64,000 nt of DNA from Lacibacter cauensis (GTDB lineage Bacteria > Bacteroidota > Bacteroidia > Chitinophagales > Chitinophagaceae). The position numbers were made by a program, and so were the translations under genes. The number at the start of each line of letters is the position of its first letter. Position 1 is the first letter of the stretch. Positions 7,789 through 16,806 of this stretch are shown here, piece by piece. Under the pieces are notes generated by a model. The model made no database searches. It saw nothing but the letters and a program-made list of their open reading frames with translations, and had not been told where the DNA came from. The stretch is from NCBI RefSeq assembly GCF_007830055.1, contig NZ_VLLE01000002.1, positions 569,953-633,952 of the forward strand. The letters run 5' to 3'.

Positions 7789-8814
7789 ATGCACAACGCT
7801 AAATTTTTTCTCAAATACAATCTTCATCATCTCATCATCTGGATGCTGGTATTCGGCACCTGGTTTATGTTTCGCTATGAAGATTATGCATTGCCTGCTA
7901 CAGCGTTTAAAGTAACGCTCATAAAGGTAATTGATCTGGCTGCATTGGTGTACCTCACCAATTACCTGCTTATTCCGAAACTGCTGTACAAAAAGCAGTA
8001 TGTATTATTTGCGGTGATATTGATTGGTATGATTCTCTTGAGCAGTTATGTAAAGATGAAAATCATCGGTCATGTTACCAATAATCCTGCGTTGCTCGAC
8101 TTTTCCGGTAACTGGAAAGGACGAGTGTATGATAATGTGATTCCACATTTTTTCCTTGTACTGGGTGGTGCTGCGTTTAAACTCATGTTTGATTACACAG
8201 TCATGCAAACAAAAATGGTCGATATGGCAAAAGAAAAAGCAGAAGCAGAATTGAGTTTTCTGAAATCGCAGATTAATCCGCATTTTCTATTTAATTCAAT
8301 CAATACTGTTTATTTTTTAATTGATAAAGAAAACCAGGAAGCAAGGGAAGCGCTGCACAAATTTTCGGATATGCTGCGGTACCAGTTGTACGAAGCAGCA
8401 GATGATAAAATACCGATTGAAAAAGAAATTACTTTTCTGAACGATTATGTAGCGTTGCAGAAACTCCGGAAAGATGAAAAATATCTTGTAAACTTTTCTG
8501 TTGCTACGGATGTAAAAGGATTTACAATTGAGCCTTTGCTGTTAGTGTCGTTTGTAGAAAATGCATTCAAACATATTTCGCATCACAGCCATGAAATCAA
8601 TTCTGTAAAAATCAATCTGTCGAAAGAAAAAGATATATTGGATTTTGTTGTGGAGAATTCAAAGGAAGAAGTAATTACGGCCGATAAAAATGGCGGCATC
8701 GGCTTACAGAATGTACAGCGCCGGCTGGAATTATTGTATCCCGGCAAATACAAGCTGCATATCCAAAATGGGGCAGAATTTTATACTGTTCATCTTCAAC
8801 TGCACGTATCATGA
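7789..8814 (+). CDS. LytS/YehU-family sensor histidine kinase
   Basis: A 341-residue inner-membrane kinase. There are four hydrophobic segments in residues 1-135 with short loops and no large extracellular sensor, then a short coiled coil. The His_kinase domain (PF06580 type) carries the phospho-acceptor His165 in LKSQINPHFLFNSIN. The C-terminal ATPase has the N box (SFVENAFKH) and G box (GGIGLQNVQRRL). Such kinases phosphorylate LytTR regulators, and the partner follows with a four-base overlap. The signal is unknown. Confidence 0.93.
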   Translation: MHNAKFFLKYNLHHLIIWMLVFGTWFMFRYEDYALPATAFKVTLIKVIDLAALVYLTNYLLIPKLLYKKQYVLFAVILIGMILLSSYVKMKIIGHVTNNPALLDFSGNWKGRVYDNVIPHFFLVLGGAAFKLMFDYTVMQTKMVDMAKEKAEAELSFLKSQINPHFLFNSINTVYFLIDKENQEAREALHKFSDMLRYQLYEAADDKIPIEKEITFLNDYVALQKLRKDEKYLVNFSVATDVKGFTIEPLLLVSFVENAFKHISHHSHEINSVKINLSKEKDILDFVVENSKEEVITADKNGGIGLQNVQRRLELLYPGKYKLHIQNGAEFYTVHLQLHVS

Positions 8815-9533
8815 TGATCAATGTTGTTATTATCGATGATGAGCCACTTGCCCGTAAAGGCATAAAGGAATATGTGGCTGATGTAGATTTTCTGCAGCTG
8901 GTGGGTGAGTTCGATCATCCGTTAAAGGCGGCTGATCTTATCAGCAAAGGCGAAGTGCAGTTGCTGTTGCTCGATATACAAATGCCCAAAATCACCGGCA
9001 TTGATTTCTTTAAATCGCTGCAGCATGCGCCGCCGGTAATTTTTACCACTGCTTATCCGCAATATGCATTAGATGGTTTTGAACTGAATGCATTGGATTA
9101 TCTGGTGAAACCCATTTCATTCGATCGGTTTTTAAAGGCCTCGATGAAGGCAAAAGAGTATTACGAACTGCGGCAGCAAAACAAAACGGCAGATCATACA
9201 ACTCAGCAAAGTGATTTTTATATTAAAGCCGATAACCAGTTTGTACGCATTGCGTTTAACGATGTACAGTTTGTAGAAGCGCTGCAGAACTATGTGTGCA
9301 TTTATACGGCTGAGAAAAAATACATCAGTTATCTCACTATGAAATCGGTGGAGGAATATTTGCCTGCAGTTCAATTCATCAAAACACACAAGTCATTTAT
9401 TGTAAATGCGGCAAAGATTGATGCGATTGAAGGCAACGAAATACGCATTGCTCAACATCGTATCCCCATCAGCCGCAGCGAAAAAGAAGACGTGCTGGAA
9501 CAGTTACTGAAGAATAAATTTTTAAAACGCTAG
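8811..9533 (+). CDS. LytTR-family response regulator
   Basis: A 240-residue regulator. The receiver domain (residues 3-120) has the acidic pair in IIDDEPLA, the phospho-acceptor Asp55 in LLLLDIQMP, and the conserved Lys in DYLVKPISF. A LytTR DNA-binding domain follows (about 140-238), with FIKTHKSFIVNA and the closing RIPISRSEKE. It should act as the output of the overlapping LytS-type kinase. ATGATG at the start allows initiation at 8811 or 8814. Target genes cannot be told from this window. Confidence 0.93.
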   Translation: MMINVVIIDDEPLARKGIKEYVADVDFLQLVGEFDHPLKAADLISKGEVQLLLLDIQMPKITGIDFFKSLQHAPPVIFTTAYPQYALDGFELNALDYLVKPISFDRFLKASMKAKEYYELRQQNKTADHTTQQSDFYIKADNQFVRIAFNDVQFVEALQNYVCIYTAEKKYISYLTMKSVEEYLPAVQFIKTHKSFIVNAAKIDAIEGNEIRIAQHRIPISRSEKEDVLEQLLKNKFLKR

Positions 9534-9560
9534 ATAAATCCGCAGCTAACAAAAATAAAA

Positions 9561-9593
9561 CGGATGAACACAGAAGAAATCTGTATTCATCCG
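9561..9593. terminator. Bidirectional terminator between the regulator and the M20 gene
   Basis: A 14-base stem (9561-9574 with 9580-9593, CGGATGAA core) with one mismatch and a 5-base loop lies between convergent genes. The T-rich tail is best on the minus strand (TTTTATTTTTG), so it mainly serves the M20 gene. Confidence 0.75.
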
Positions 9594-9627
9594 CTTTAAT
9601 CAGTTCAATCCGTGTTTCTATTGCTGT

Positions 9628-10914
9628 TTACTTCTTCACTTTCCCATAATCAAACACAATGTTGCAAAAGGCTTTTACACCCACATCGAGCATGCTGTCG
9701 TCGATATAAAAATCGGGTGTGTGATGATTGGTTGCAGGACCGCCTTTGCGCATACCACCTACATTAAAGAAAAACGCAGGTGCCTTCTCGCCAAAGAACG
9801 AAAAATCTTCTGCACCTGTACTCCATACACCTTCAATTACATTTTCTTTGCCTGCTGCATTTTGCAACGAAGGCAACATCATGGAAACAAGTGCAGGTGT
9901 ATTGTACGTCACCAATGTTTTATTGGTGATTTCTACTTCAGCAACTGCACCATTTGCTTCAGCAATTTTAGCGGCCATCGTTTTCATTCTTTCCCAAACA
10001 TCTTTTTGCATTTTACTGTCCAGTGTGCGAATCGTACCGCTGAAGCTTACCGTTTCAGGAATAATATTTTCACGCACACCACCATTGAATTTACCAACGG
10101 TAATTACAACAGGTGCTTTCGTTAAATCGGCACTGCGGCTTACAATTGTTTGATATCCGTTAATGATTTGCGCAGAAATAGCAATCGGATCAACACCCAG
10201 CCATGGTGTAGAACCATGCGCACCTTTACCTTTTACCGTAACAGTAAACCAATCGCTGCTGGCCATAAACGAGCCGCTTTTGTATTGGATTTTTCCAATT
10301 TCCACATCCGCATCAATATGAATACCGAAGATGGCATCTACTTTCGGATTATCCATTACACCTTCTTTTACCATTAACGGAGCACCGCCTTCTTCTGTAC
10401 CGGGCGGTCCTTCTTCAGCAGGTTGAAAAATAAATTTCACCGTGCCGGGTACATCTTTTTTCATGCTTGCCAATACTTCTGCAGTGCCCATCAGCATGGC
10501 AATATGTGTATCATGCCCGCAGGCATGCATTACAGGAACCTGAGTGCCGAGGTAATCGGCCATTACGGTTGATTTGAACGGCAACTCAACACGTTCTTTA
10601 ATTGGCAATGCATCAATATCTGCACGCAATGCAACAACAGGGCCGGGCTTACCACCTTTGAGTAAAGCAACGATGCCCGTTTTTGCAACGCCGGTTGTTA
10701 CTTCCAGTCCAAGACTTTTTAAATGCGCAGCAATGTATTCCATCGTTTTAAATTCACGGTTGCCCAACTCGGGGTTTTGGTGAATATGTCTGCGCCATTC
10801 AATTACTTTCGGCAAAATGGCTTTTGCCTTCTGATCAATCAACTGCTGCACGTTTTGTGCGTTGGAGCCGATGCTGAACAACAGCAATCCAAATAGTGGA
10901 ATTAATTTTCTCAT
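9628..10914 (-). CDS. Secreted M20-family amidohydrolase (M20D type)
   Basis: A 428-residue hydrolase with a signal peptide (residues 1-19, ending SNAQ). It has the M20D pattern: RRHIHQNPELGNREF near the N-terminus, RADIDALPI, the metal ligands in MHACGHDTH, FQPAEE with the catalytic Glu, and GTEDFSFF/HHTPDF-like metal ligands near the end. Relatives hydrolyse N-acyl amino acids, hippurate or auxin conjugates, so this enzyme probably recovers amino acids in the periplasm. It shares the minus strand with the serine hydrolase 26 bases upstream, so the two may be cotranscribed. Confidence 0.9.
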   Translation of the reverse strand: MRKLIPLFGLLLFSIGSNAQNVQQLIDQKAKAILPKVIEWRRHIHQNPELGNREFKTMEYIAAHLKSLGLEVTTGVAKTGIVALLKGGKPGPVVALRADIDALPIKERVELPFKSTVMADYLGTQVPVMHACGHDTHIAMLMGTAEVLASMKKDVPGTVKFIFQPAEEGPPGTEEGGAPLMVKEGVMDNPKVDAIFGIHIDADVEIGKIQYKSGSFMASSDWFTVTVKGKGAHGSTPWLGVDPIAISAQIINGYQTIVSRSADLTKAPVVITVGKFNGGVRENIIPETVSFSGTIRTLDSKMQKDVWERMKTMAAKIAEANGAVAEVEITNKTLVTYNTPALVSMMLPSLQNAAGKENVIEGVWSTGAEDFSFFGEKAPAFFFNVGGMRKGGPATNHHTPDFYIDDSMLDVGVKAFCNIVFDYGKVKK

Positions 10915-10940
10915 GCTTGTTTACGTATTAAAATTTCAGT

Positions 10941-12455
10941 TTAGTTTCTCTTTAAAAACACATAACCATCATACTCTACAAAATCCGATGCTTTTATTTC
11001 AATGGCATTTACTTTTCCGTTGCGTAATTCAAACGGCACTGCAAACTTTCCGTAAGATGCATGATTCCATGTAAGCAGGAAATTTTTATTATCGATGTAT
11101 TCCAGTTTGCCTTTTAATTTCGGATGATGGCTGAGCAGAACAGTTAACTCACCATTCTCTTTTACAATCTGCATATTGCCATATACATGGTTATAGTAAG
11201 TGCCAACAAATGCGTCGGCACTAACAGGTAATTCCGGTTTTTTCTTTGCACGTATTTCCCATCCTTGAATTTTCGAATCGGTCATGGCTTGATCCTGTGC
11301 ATGAAACTGCATTTGAAATTTACTTCTGTCGGTGTAAGGAACACCGAGGTATGCATCCATAATCTGGTAACGCAATGCTTCAAAAAAGTTCTGGTTATCG
11401 TTGTTGGTTAAAATACTGATGCCGAGTTTCTCTTCCGGTATAAAACACACATTGGTTACAAAACCAAATGCACCACCGGTATGCCAGTACACTTGTCTTC
11501 CGTTATAGTCAGTCATAAATTCACCAAGGCCATACGCACGGAAATGCGAAGGATAGTACGGCGATTTGCGTGTGCCTGTTAAAATATTTCCGTCTCTTGT
11601 TTTTTGCAGCACATCCCATGGTATAACAGTCTGGCCGTTTATTTTGCCGCTGTCTAATTGAAACAGTAACCATTTGCTGAGATCGTTTACACAACTCACC
11701 ATACTTGTTGCGGGACCAAGATTATCAATTTCATCATAAGGCAAGCGACTTAACGGACCGAATGAGTTGGAGTAGGGTACCGCAACATTTGGTTTGCTGC
11801 CCATGCCAGCTGTATTCATGAAGGTGTTGGTCATGCCAACCGGATTTAAGATGCGTTCCTGCACATATTGCTCCCATGTTTTGCCCGTGGTTTTTTGCAA
11901 AATTTCACCGGCTACTAAAAAGCCCGAGTTGCAGTAACCATAGTTCTGACGAAACTCACCTTCGGGTTTCAGCAAACGCATTTTCCAGATGATGGAATCT
12001 TTCGGCAGATTACTGTTCCAGAAAGTAAAATCGCCCTGGAAAGTTTTGGTGCCTAAACGATGGCACAACATGTCTTTCACTGTTGCCAGTTGTGTGGATG
12101 TTGAATCGTACAATCGAAACCAAGGGATGTATTTTGTTACCTTATCATCGAGCGATAATTTCTTTTCTTTCTCTGCTAATGCAAGACTTGTACCCGTAAA
12201 CAACTTGGAGTTCGATGCTATGATGAACAAAGTGTTTGCATCTACTTTCTCCGGCTTACCAACTTCACGCACACCGTAACCTTTTATGAAAACAATCTTG
12301 CCATCTTTAACAATGGTAATGGCAAGGCCGGGAATATTCCAGTCTTTCATGCCACGTTCAATGTATTTCTCAAGACTGTCGGTAATAAAAGCAGGAGGCT
12401 GTTGGGCATAAGCAGAAGTAGCAATTAAAAGCAGTGCTGCAAATAAGTATTTCAT
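10941..12455 (-). CDS. Secreted class C beta-lactamase-like serine hydrolase with C-terminal extension
   Basis: A 504-residue protein with signal peptide 1-18 (ATSAYAQ). The beta-lactamase/PBP4* fold has the active-site SxxK at Ser81 (SNSK), the Y-x-N motif in YGYCNSG, and HTGG in place of KTG. The last ~110 residues form an extra beta-rich domain resembling DUF3471. Bacteroidota carry many such paralogues acting as D-aminopeptidases, esterases or peptidases, and true beta-lactamase activity is not implied. It is upstream of, and in the same direction as, the M20 amidohydrolase, which fits peptide or acyl-amino-acid scavenging. Confidence 0.87.
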   Translation of the reverse strand: MKYLFAALLLIATSAYAQQPPAFITDSLEKYIERGMKDWNIPGLAITIVKDGKIVFIKGYGVREVGKPEKVDANTLFIIASNSKLFTGTSLALAEKEKKLSLDDKVTKYIPWFRLYDSTSTQLATVKDMLCHRLGTKTFQGDFTFWNSNLPKDSIIWKMRLLKPEGEFRQNYGYCNSGFLVAGEILQKTTGKTWEQYVQERILNPVGMTNTFMNTAGMGSKPNVAVPYSNSFGPLSRLPYDEIDNLGPATSMVSCVNDLSKWLLFQLDSGKINGQTVIPWDVLQKTRDGNILTGTRKSPYYPSHFRAYGLGEFMTDYNGRQVYWHTGGAFGFVTNVCFIPEEKLGISILTNNDNQNFFEALRYQIMDAYLGVPYTDRSKFQMQFHAQDQAMTDSKIQGWEIRAKKKPELPVSADAFVGTYYNHVYGNMQIVKENGELTVLLSHHPKLKGKLEYIDNKNFLLTWNHASYGKFAVPFELRNGKVNAIEIKASDFVEYDGYVFLKRN

Positions 12456-12534
12456 TGAAAGCTTTCTTTTGAGGAAGATACAGAAAAATGAAAAGCGAAC
12501 TGTTTGTTGTGTTTTTCATTAGTAAGTAAATAAA

Positions 12535-12561
12535 AAAGCGGCTTCAATCTGAAGCCGCTTT
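12535..12561 (-). terminator. Rho-independent terminator after the PNPOx-like gene
   Basis: A perfect 12-base stem (12535-12546 with 12550-12561, AAAGCGGCTTCA) with a 3-base loop. On the minus strand it is followed by TTTATTTACTT. Confidence 0.85.
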
Positions 12562-12580
12562 GTATGAAAAAGTATTCAGG

Positions 12581-13024
12581 TTATCGTTCCCACAAGGTTT
12601 TCTTTCCAAATACCAATGTATTATCGGTAAACTTGATTTTGCTCAATTCAATCACCCAGATATCGCCACGGAAAATACCGGCTACAGGATATTTTCGTAA
12701 ATAAGCTTTCTTTGCTTTATCGCCTACGCTGCCTTCTGCTTTGCTAAAAACACCTGTAAACTGTACACCTTTAGGTTTTGCCTGTGTAATTTTATCGGGC
12801 AACACAGTACCGCCCACCAAATTGTTTTGCAATGCTTCTTCAACATGTCTTGTATCGCTGTCGCTTTTAAATGCCAGCAGATTATCGCCGGGCACAAATG
12901 CAAAATAACAAGATGCACAATAAGGTTGATTGTCGATGGATGTTGCAATCGTAACAACAGATTGTTCTTCCAGGAAAGAAGCGATCTGTTCGGGCATTGC
13001 AGGTGAGTTGGTAGATGTGCTCAT
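12581..13024 (-). CDS. Pyridoxamine 5'-phosphate oxidase-like flavin protein
   Basis: A 147-residue split-barrel protein of the PNPOx-like superfamily. The flavin-binding pattern is VVTIATSIDNQPYCASCYFAF, then LLAFKSDSDTRHVEEALQNN, then GVQFTGVFSKAEG. Family members are FMN- or heme-binding oxidoreductases or general stress proteins, and the true PNPOx signature is absent. The frame runs to 13066, but I start at ATG 13024 because the extra 14 residues have no family match and cover the probable promoter. It has its own terminator. Confidence 0.78.
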   Translation of the reverse strand: MSTSTNSPAMPEQIASFLEEQSVVTIATSIDNQPYCASCYFAFVPGDNLLAFKSDSDTRHVEEALQNNLVGGTVLPDKITQAKPKGVQFTGVFSKAEGSVGDKAKKAYLRKYPVAGIFRGDIWVIELSKIKFTDNTLVFGKKTLWER

Positions 13025-13110
13025 ATTGAAATTTGTTTTTCTAAAGTTGCATGAATATACAAACAAGCCGGCTAACCTTTATTAGGTGATCAACTGATTG
13101 TAATAAGCTG

Positions 13111-14658
13111 TTACTTGTACTCGCCAAACACCGCCCGTAATTCATCCGAAATTTCACCCAGTGTACATTTATTTTCAACGGCAGTAATAACAGCCGGCAT
13201 CAGGTTTTCGCCACTGGCTGCACGGTCGTTGATTTCCTGCAGGCATTGATCTACTTTGCCCGGATCCCGATCGTTTTTCAACTGACGAAGTTTTTCGGTT
13301 TGAATGGCACGAATGCTGTCATCAATTTTAAATACCGGTGTTGTGTTTTCTTCCTGTACTTGAAATTTGTTTACGCCCACAATAATCTTCGATCCGTTTT
13401 CAATATTGCGTTGGTATTCGTACGCACTCCGTGCAATTTCATCCTGTATGAAACCTTCTTCAATAGCACTTACGCTGCCGCCCATTACATCAATCTTCGC
13501 AATCAAATCCCATGCTTTCTGTTCAATTTCATTGGTGAGCGCCTCTACATAATAACTGCCCGCCAATGGATCAACGGTATCGGGTGCACCGCTTTCAAAA
13601 GCAACAATCTGTTGTGTACGCAATGCAATACGTGCAGCTTCTTCGGTGGGTAAGCTCAGCGCTTCATCGTACCCGTTGGTATGGAGCGATTGCGTACCAC
13701 CCAAAACTGCTGCCAATGTTTGTATGGTGACTCTGGAAATATTATTGAGCGGTTGTTGTGCGGTTAAGGTGCTGCCGCCTGTTTGTGTATGAAAGCGGAG
13801 CATCATTGCTTTGGGATCGGTTGCGCCCAGCTCTTTCATCATCTGCGCCCACATACGGCGTGCTGCACGAAATTTCGCTGCTTCTTCAAACAGGTTATTG
13901 TGCGAATTAAAGAAGAAGGAGAGGCGTTTGCCAAACACATTAATGTCTAATCCTTTTTCCAATGCTGCTTTCACGTAGGCCTTACCGTTAGCAAGTGTAA
14001 ACGCAATTTCCTGTACAGCTGTGCTTCCGGCTTCACGAATATGATAGCCGCTGATAGAAATGGTATTCCACTTAGGCAACTCCTTACTGCACCATTCGAA
14101 AATATCGGTAATGATGCGCATGCTTGGTTTTGGCGGATAGATATAAGTGCCTCTGGCAGCGTATTCTTTCAGAATATCGTTTTGAATCGTGCCGGAGATC
14201 TTTTTCAGATCGGCACCCTGTTGTTTGGTCAGCGCCACATAAAAGGAGAGGAGAATAAAACCTGTGGCATTAATGGTCATGGAAGTAGAAACATCTTCCA
14301 GTTTAATGCCGTTGAACAGTGTTTTCATGTCTTCAATACTGTCAATAGCAACGCCAACTTTACCCACTTCACCTTCGGCCAATGCGTGATCGCTATCGTA
14401 ACCGATTTGTGTAGGCAAATCAAAAGCAACACTTAATCCGTTTACACCCTGTGATAATAAATAGTGGTAGCGTTTATTACTTTCTTCGGCTGTAGAAAAA
14501 CCGGCGTACTGGCGCATGGTCCACAGTTTACCCCGGTACATATCGGGCTGTACGCCACGTGTAAAGGGAAACTGTCCCGGTAATTCCGCATCTCCGGAAC
14601 CAGTATAAAGTGGTTTTACTTCAATACCGGAGTCGGTGTATACTTTCTTTTCATCCAT
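13111..14658 (-). CDS. Methylmalonyl-CoA mutase large subunit, catalytic domain only
   Basis: A 515-residue TIM-barrel part of an acyl-CoA mutase that interconverts methylmalonyl-CoA and succinyl-CoA with adenosylcobalamin. The protein ends right after the barrel. The C-terminal cobalamin-binding domain (DxHxxG...GG) is missing, as in archaeal-type and hcm-type enzymes where a separate small subunit supplies B12. Substrate-pocket residues look methylmalonyl-like: Tyr51 in [10 protein letters not shown], the Arg in [10 protein letters not shown], and the Tyr-His pair in [10 protein letters not shown]. Isobutyryl-type mutases have Phe and Gln at the first two positions. No B12 subunit or MeaB chaperone is nearby. 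The small upstream gene on the same strand may be cotranscribed. Confidence 0.9.
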   Translation of the reverse strand: MDEKKVYTDSGIEVKPLYTGSGDAELPGQFPFTRGVQPDMYRGKLWTMRQYAGFSTAEESNKRYHYLLSQGVNGLSVAFDLPTQIGYDSDHALAEGEVGKVGVAIDSIEDMKTLFNGIKLEDVSTSMTINATGFILLSFYVALTKQQGADLKKISGTIQNDILKEYAARGTYIYPPKPSMRIITDIFEWCSKELPKWNTISISGYHIREAGSTAVQEIAFTLANGKAYVKAALEKGLDINVFGKRLSFFFNSHNNLFEEAAKFRAARRMWAQMMKELGATDPKAMMLRFHTQTGGSTLTAQQPLNNISRVTIQTLAAVLGGTQSLHTNGYDEALSLPTEEAARIALRTQQIVAFESGAPDTVDPLAGSYYVEALTNEIEQKAWDLIAKIDVMGGSVSAIEEGFIQDEIARSAYEYQRNIENGSKIIVGVNKFQVQEENTTPVFKIDDSIRAIQTEKLRQLKNDRDPGKVDQCLQEINDRAASGENLMPAVITAVENKCTLGEISDELRAVFGEYK

Positions 14659-14681
14659 AGCAAGAATCGTTAAATGCGTTA

Positions 14682-15260
14682 TCAGTTCATGAGCTGTTTT
14701 GCTTCATGATTAATGAGTGAGCTTACAATATTCTGCAGCGATACATGGTCGTCATGCGAAAGTAATTCCACAATCTTTTTACTCAAATCAGCACCTGTAG
14801 CATTTGGGGCCAGTGTGGATGCCAGTTCGTTAACGATAAAAATGTTTTGTTCTTTCAGGTTTTTAATCCCATCCCATGCCGCCTGCGAAACATACAATTG
14901 CTGGCTCACATTATATTCAAATTCTGTTTTGATGCTTTGTACCATCAGGTTTTGCAATTCGGTTGCCGAAAGCTGGTTAACGGGTAAACGGCCCAGGAGG
15001 TTGGTAAGGCCAATACGTTCGCAAAGGATTGTCATACGCTCATAGGCTTGTAATTGTAACCGGATCATTTCCGGGTTAGCAGCTTGTGCTTTTGGTTGCT
15101 GTGCACGTATTGCCTGCTGCTGCTTTAAAGCTTCCTGTTCAAGCGCTTCACGTTTGCGTTCTTCCAGTAATTCTTTTTTCCCTTTAATGCGTAAATAAAC
15201 AGCTAAAGCAATAAATACAACTGCAGCTGCGCCAAAAACATAATAATAAATAGGTTCCAT
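14682..15260 (-). CDS. Membrane-anchored coiled-coil protein of unknown function
   Basis: A 192-residue protein. One N-terminal transmembrane helix (residues 5-24) is followed by a basic coiled coil rich in Glu, Gln and Lys (about 28-60), then a helical domain of about 125 residues ([19 protein letters not shown] onward) with no motif that I recognise. The frame is open to 15455, but ATG 15260 starts right before the membrane helix and 16 bases after a perfect -7 element. It lies 23 bases upstream of the mutase gene on the same strand, so the two are probably one transcript. A functional link is not shown. Confidence 0.75.
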   Translation of the reverse strand: MEPIYYYVFGAAAVVFIALAVYLRIKGKKELLEERKREALEQEALKQQQAIRAQQPKAQAANPEMIRLQLQAYERMTILCERIGLTNLLGRLPVNQLSATELQNLMVQSIKTEFEYNVSQQLYVSQAAWDGIKNLKEQNIFIVNELASTLAPNATGADLSKKIVELLSHDDHVSLQNIVSSLINHEAKQLMN

Positions 15261-15276
15261 ACTAATAGAGTTGCAA

Positions 15277-15284
15277 CAAAAATA
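15277..15284 (-). promoter_or_regulatory. -7 element (TATTTTTG) for the 14682-15260 gene
   Basis: A perfect TAnnTTTG on the minus strand, 16 bases before the ATG at 15260. It supports the short start. Confidence 0.55.
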
Positions 15285-15344
15285 GGTGTTTGCAGCAGAA
15301 AACAAGTTGCTGTTGAGATTGATGGTTGTTGCGTGTTTCGGTTG

Positions 15345-15352
15345 TAATTTCG
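15345..15352 (+). promoter_or_regulatory. Probable -7 element (TAATTTCG) for the IscA-like gene
   Basis: One mismatch to TAnnTTTG, 14 bases before ATG 15367. It sits back to back with the minus-strand element at 15277-15284, forming a divergent promoter region. Confidence 0.4.
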
Positions 15353-15366
15353 CAAAAACAAAATGT

Positions 15367-15705
15367 ATGGAAACAATTAACCAGGCTCCGGTAACATTTA
15401 CGGCATCTGCCATTGAAGAATTGCAGCGTTTGTATACACAGCAGGCCGAAGGCAAATACCTGCGTGTTGGTGTAAAGGGTGGTGGTTGCTCCGGCTTAAG
15501 CTATGTGCTGGAGTTTGATGAGAAAAAAGATAACGACGAACTGTATGTTATTGAAGGCATTTCCTGCATCATGGAGAAAAGCCATGGCATGTATTTGTTT
15601 GGTATGGAAATAAACTGGGATAACGGCTTAAACAACCGTGGTTTTACTTTCACCAATCCTAATGCCAGCAAAACTTGTGGCTGTGGTACCAGCTTTGCAG
15701 TATAA
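15367..15705 (+). CDS. IscA/HesB-family iron-sulfur cluster assembly protein
   Basis: A 112-residue A-type carrier that binds and passes iron-sulfur clusters to target enzymes. The three conserved cysteines are present: Cys41 in VKGGGCSGLSY, and Cys104 and Cys106 in KTCGCGTSF. The frame is open from 15286, but ATG 15367 matches the family N-terminus. It is a single gene with its own terminator; the suf genes are not in view. The cysteine desulfurase at 47-48 kb is a possible partner but is not linked. Confidence 0.93.
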   Translation: METINQAPVTFTASAIEELQRLYTQQAEGKYLRVGVKGGGCSGLSYVLEFDEKKDNDELYVIEGISCIMEKSHGMYLFGMEINWDNGLNNRGFTFTNPNASKTCGCGTSFAV

Positions 15706-15732
15706 TGCAATACAGTAACAATAATTATTCAG

Positions 15733-15757
15733 CTGCGGCCATTGGCCGCAGTTTTTG
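15733..15757 (+). terminator. Rho-independent terminator after the IscA-like gene
   Basis: A perfect 8-base GC-rich stem (15733-15740 with 15744-15751, CTGCGGCC) with a 3-base loop and a TTTTTG tail. Confidence 0.8.
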
Positions 15758-15842
15758 TTTGCAGAAAGCACTGTGTAAAATACCATGCCGAGGGTATTGC
15801 TGCCTAGGATAGATGTTGGTAATTAGCTGTAAAATTTTACGT

Positions 15843-16748
15843 ATGAAGTATAAGCTTTTATCAGCAGCCTTGCTGTTGAGTATATGTACAGCCGGCGTTG
15901 CCCAAAAAAAGAAACCCGCTGCAGTTTCTGCTCTTATGGGTAGTGAAGCATCTGCGGAAGAAAAGAAAACAAATAACAACGGTAACAATGGTAAAAACGG
16001 CAAAAACAACACAACAACCGTATCGCAGGTTTTTAAAATAAAAATCCCAGCAGGTGGGGCGAATGCAGCATCGGTTGTATATCATCCCAAAACCAAAAAG
16101 TATTATGCTGCTCAGGCGGGTAATATGAATTTTCCGTTGGTGATTTTTGATGAAGACGGAAAGATTGTTTCAAACGATGAGCAAACAACCATGATTGATG
16201 TGCGTGGACTTTGGTACAACCCCAAGACCAAACAAATAGAAGGCAATGGCTATAATGATTACGGCTGGTTTTCTTATGATTTGAATAAAAACGATATTCC
16301 TGAAAAAGCAAACGTTAAAAAGGAAGGCTTAAACCAGCCCGATGCCAATAGTGCAGGTGTTTTAAATACAAACGACAATGAAGTGCTGTTTCTTTCCGGT
16401 TTAAATGTAGTGTGTTACAATACCGATGGTTCCGATAAACGTAAAACCATACAGCTGCATTTTGGTGCCACAAGCGCTGCCGATGATACGCAGCTTTCTG
16501 TTACTGATTTTGAAAAGTCGTATAACGTCCGCTCATTGATCTACACCGGAACAAAAGGGGCAGAGATAGGATTGCTGAATGTGGCCAAGAAACAAGTTGA
16601 ATTGTACGATATAAAAACCGGTTACATGAAACAGACTATCAGCATACCGGCTGATTTTACAATAGAAACTTATTTTAATTTCTCATATGCAAATGGTGTG
16701 TACTGGCTATTTGATAAAAATGAGCGGTATTGGTATGGTTACCGTTAA
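15843..16748 (+). CDS. Secreted protein of unknown function with Asn-rich N-terminal linker
   Basis: A 301-residue protein that I do not recognise. There is a signal peptide (residues 1-20, ending AGVAQ), then a charged and Asn-rich stretch (about 40-60), then a repeating beta-strand pattern with W/Y-rich turns (GLWYNPKTKQIEG, YGWFSYDLN, VYWLFDKNERYWYGY). This could form a small beta-propeller or NHL-like sheet. Location is probably periplasmic or outer membrane. ATG 15843 is chosen because it begins the signal peptide. It is followed by a very strong terminator and has no operon partner. Confidence 0.7.
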   Translation: MKYKLLSAALLLSICTAGVAQKKKPAAVSALMGSEASAEEKKTNNNGNNGKNGKNNTTTVSQVFKIKIPAGGANAASVVYHPKTKKYYAAQAGNMNFPLVIFDEDGKIVSNDEQTTMIDVRGLWYNPKTKQIEGNGYNDYGWFSYDLNKNDIPEKANVKKEGLNQPDANSAGVLNTNDNEVLFLSGLNVVCYNTDGSDKRKTIQLHFGATSAADDTQLSVTDFEKSYNVRSLIYTGTKGAEIGLLNVAKKQVELYDIKTGYMKQTISIPADFTIETYFNFSYANGVYWLFDKNERYWYGYR

Positions 16749-16757
16749 GTGTAACGC

Positions 16758-16793
16758 AAAAAAATCCCCGATCAGCTGATCGGGGATTTTTTT
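16758..16793. terminator. Perfect-palindrome bidirectional terminator
   Basis: A 36-base perfect inverted repeat centred at 16775/16776 (CCCCGATCAGCTGATCGGGG core) is flanked by A7 on the left and T8 on the right. It serves both convergent genes, 15843-16748 and secDF. Confidence 0.93.
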
Positions 16794-16806
16794 TGCAACA
16801 GTGAAA

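Noticed and set aside
7373-7915. 180-residue + strand frame spanning the dioxygenase gene and the kinase start
   Set aside because: It covers parts of two genes and the intergenic promoter. The composition is Cys/Phe-rich with no recognisable domain.
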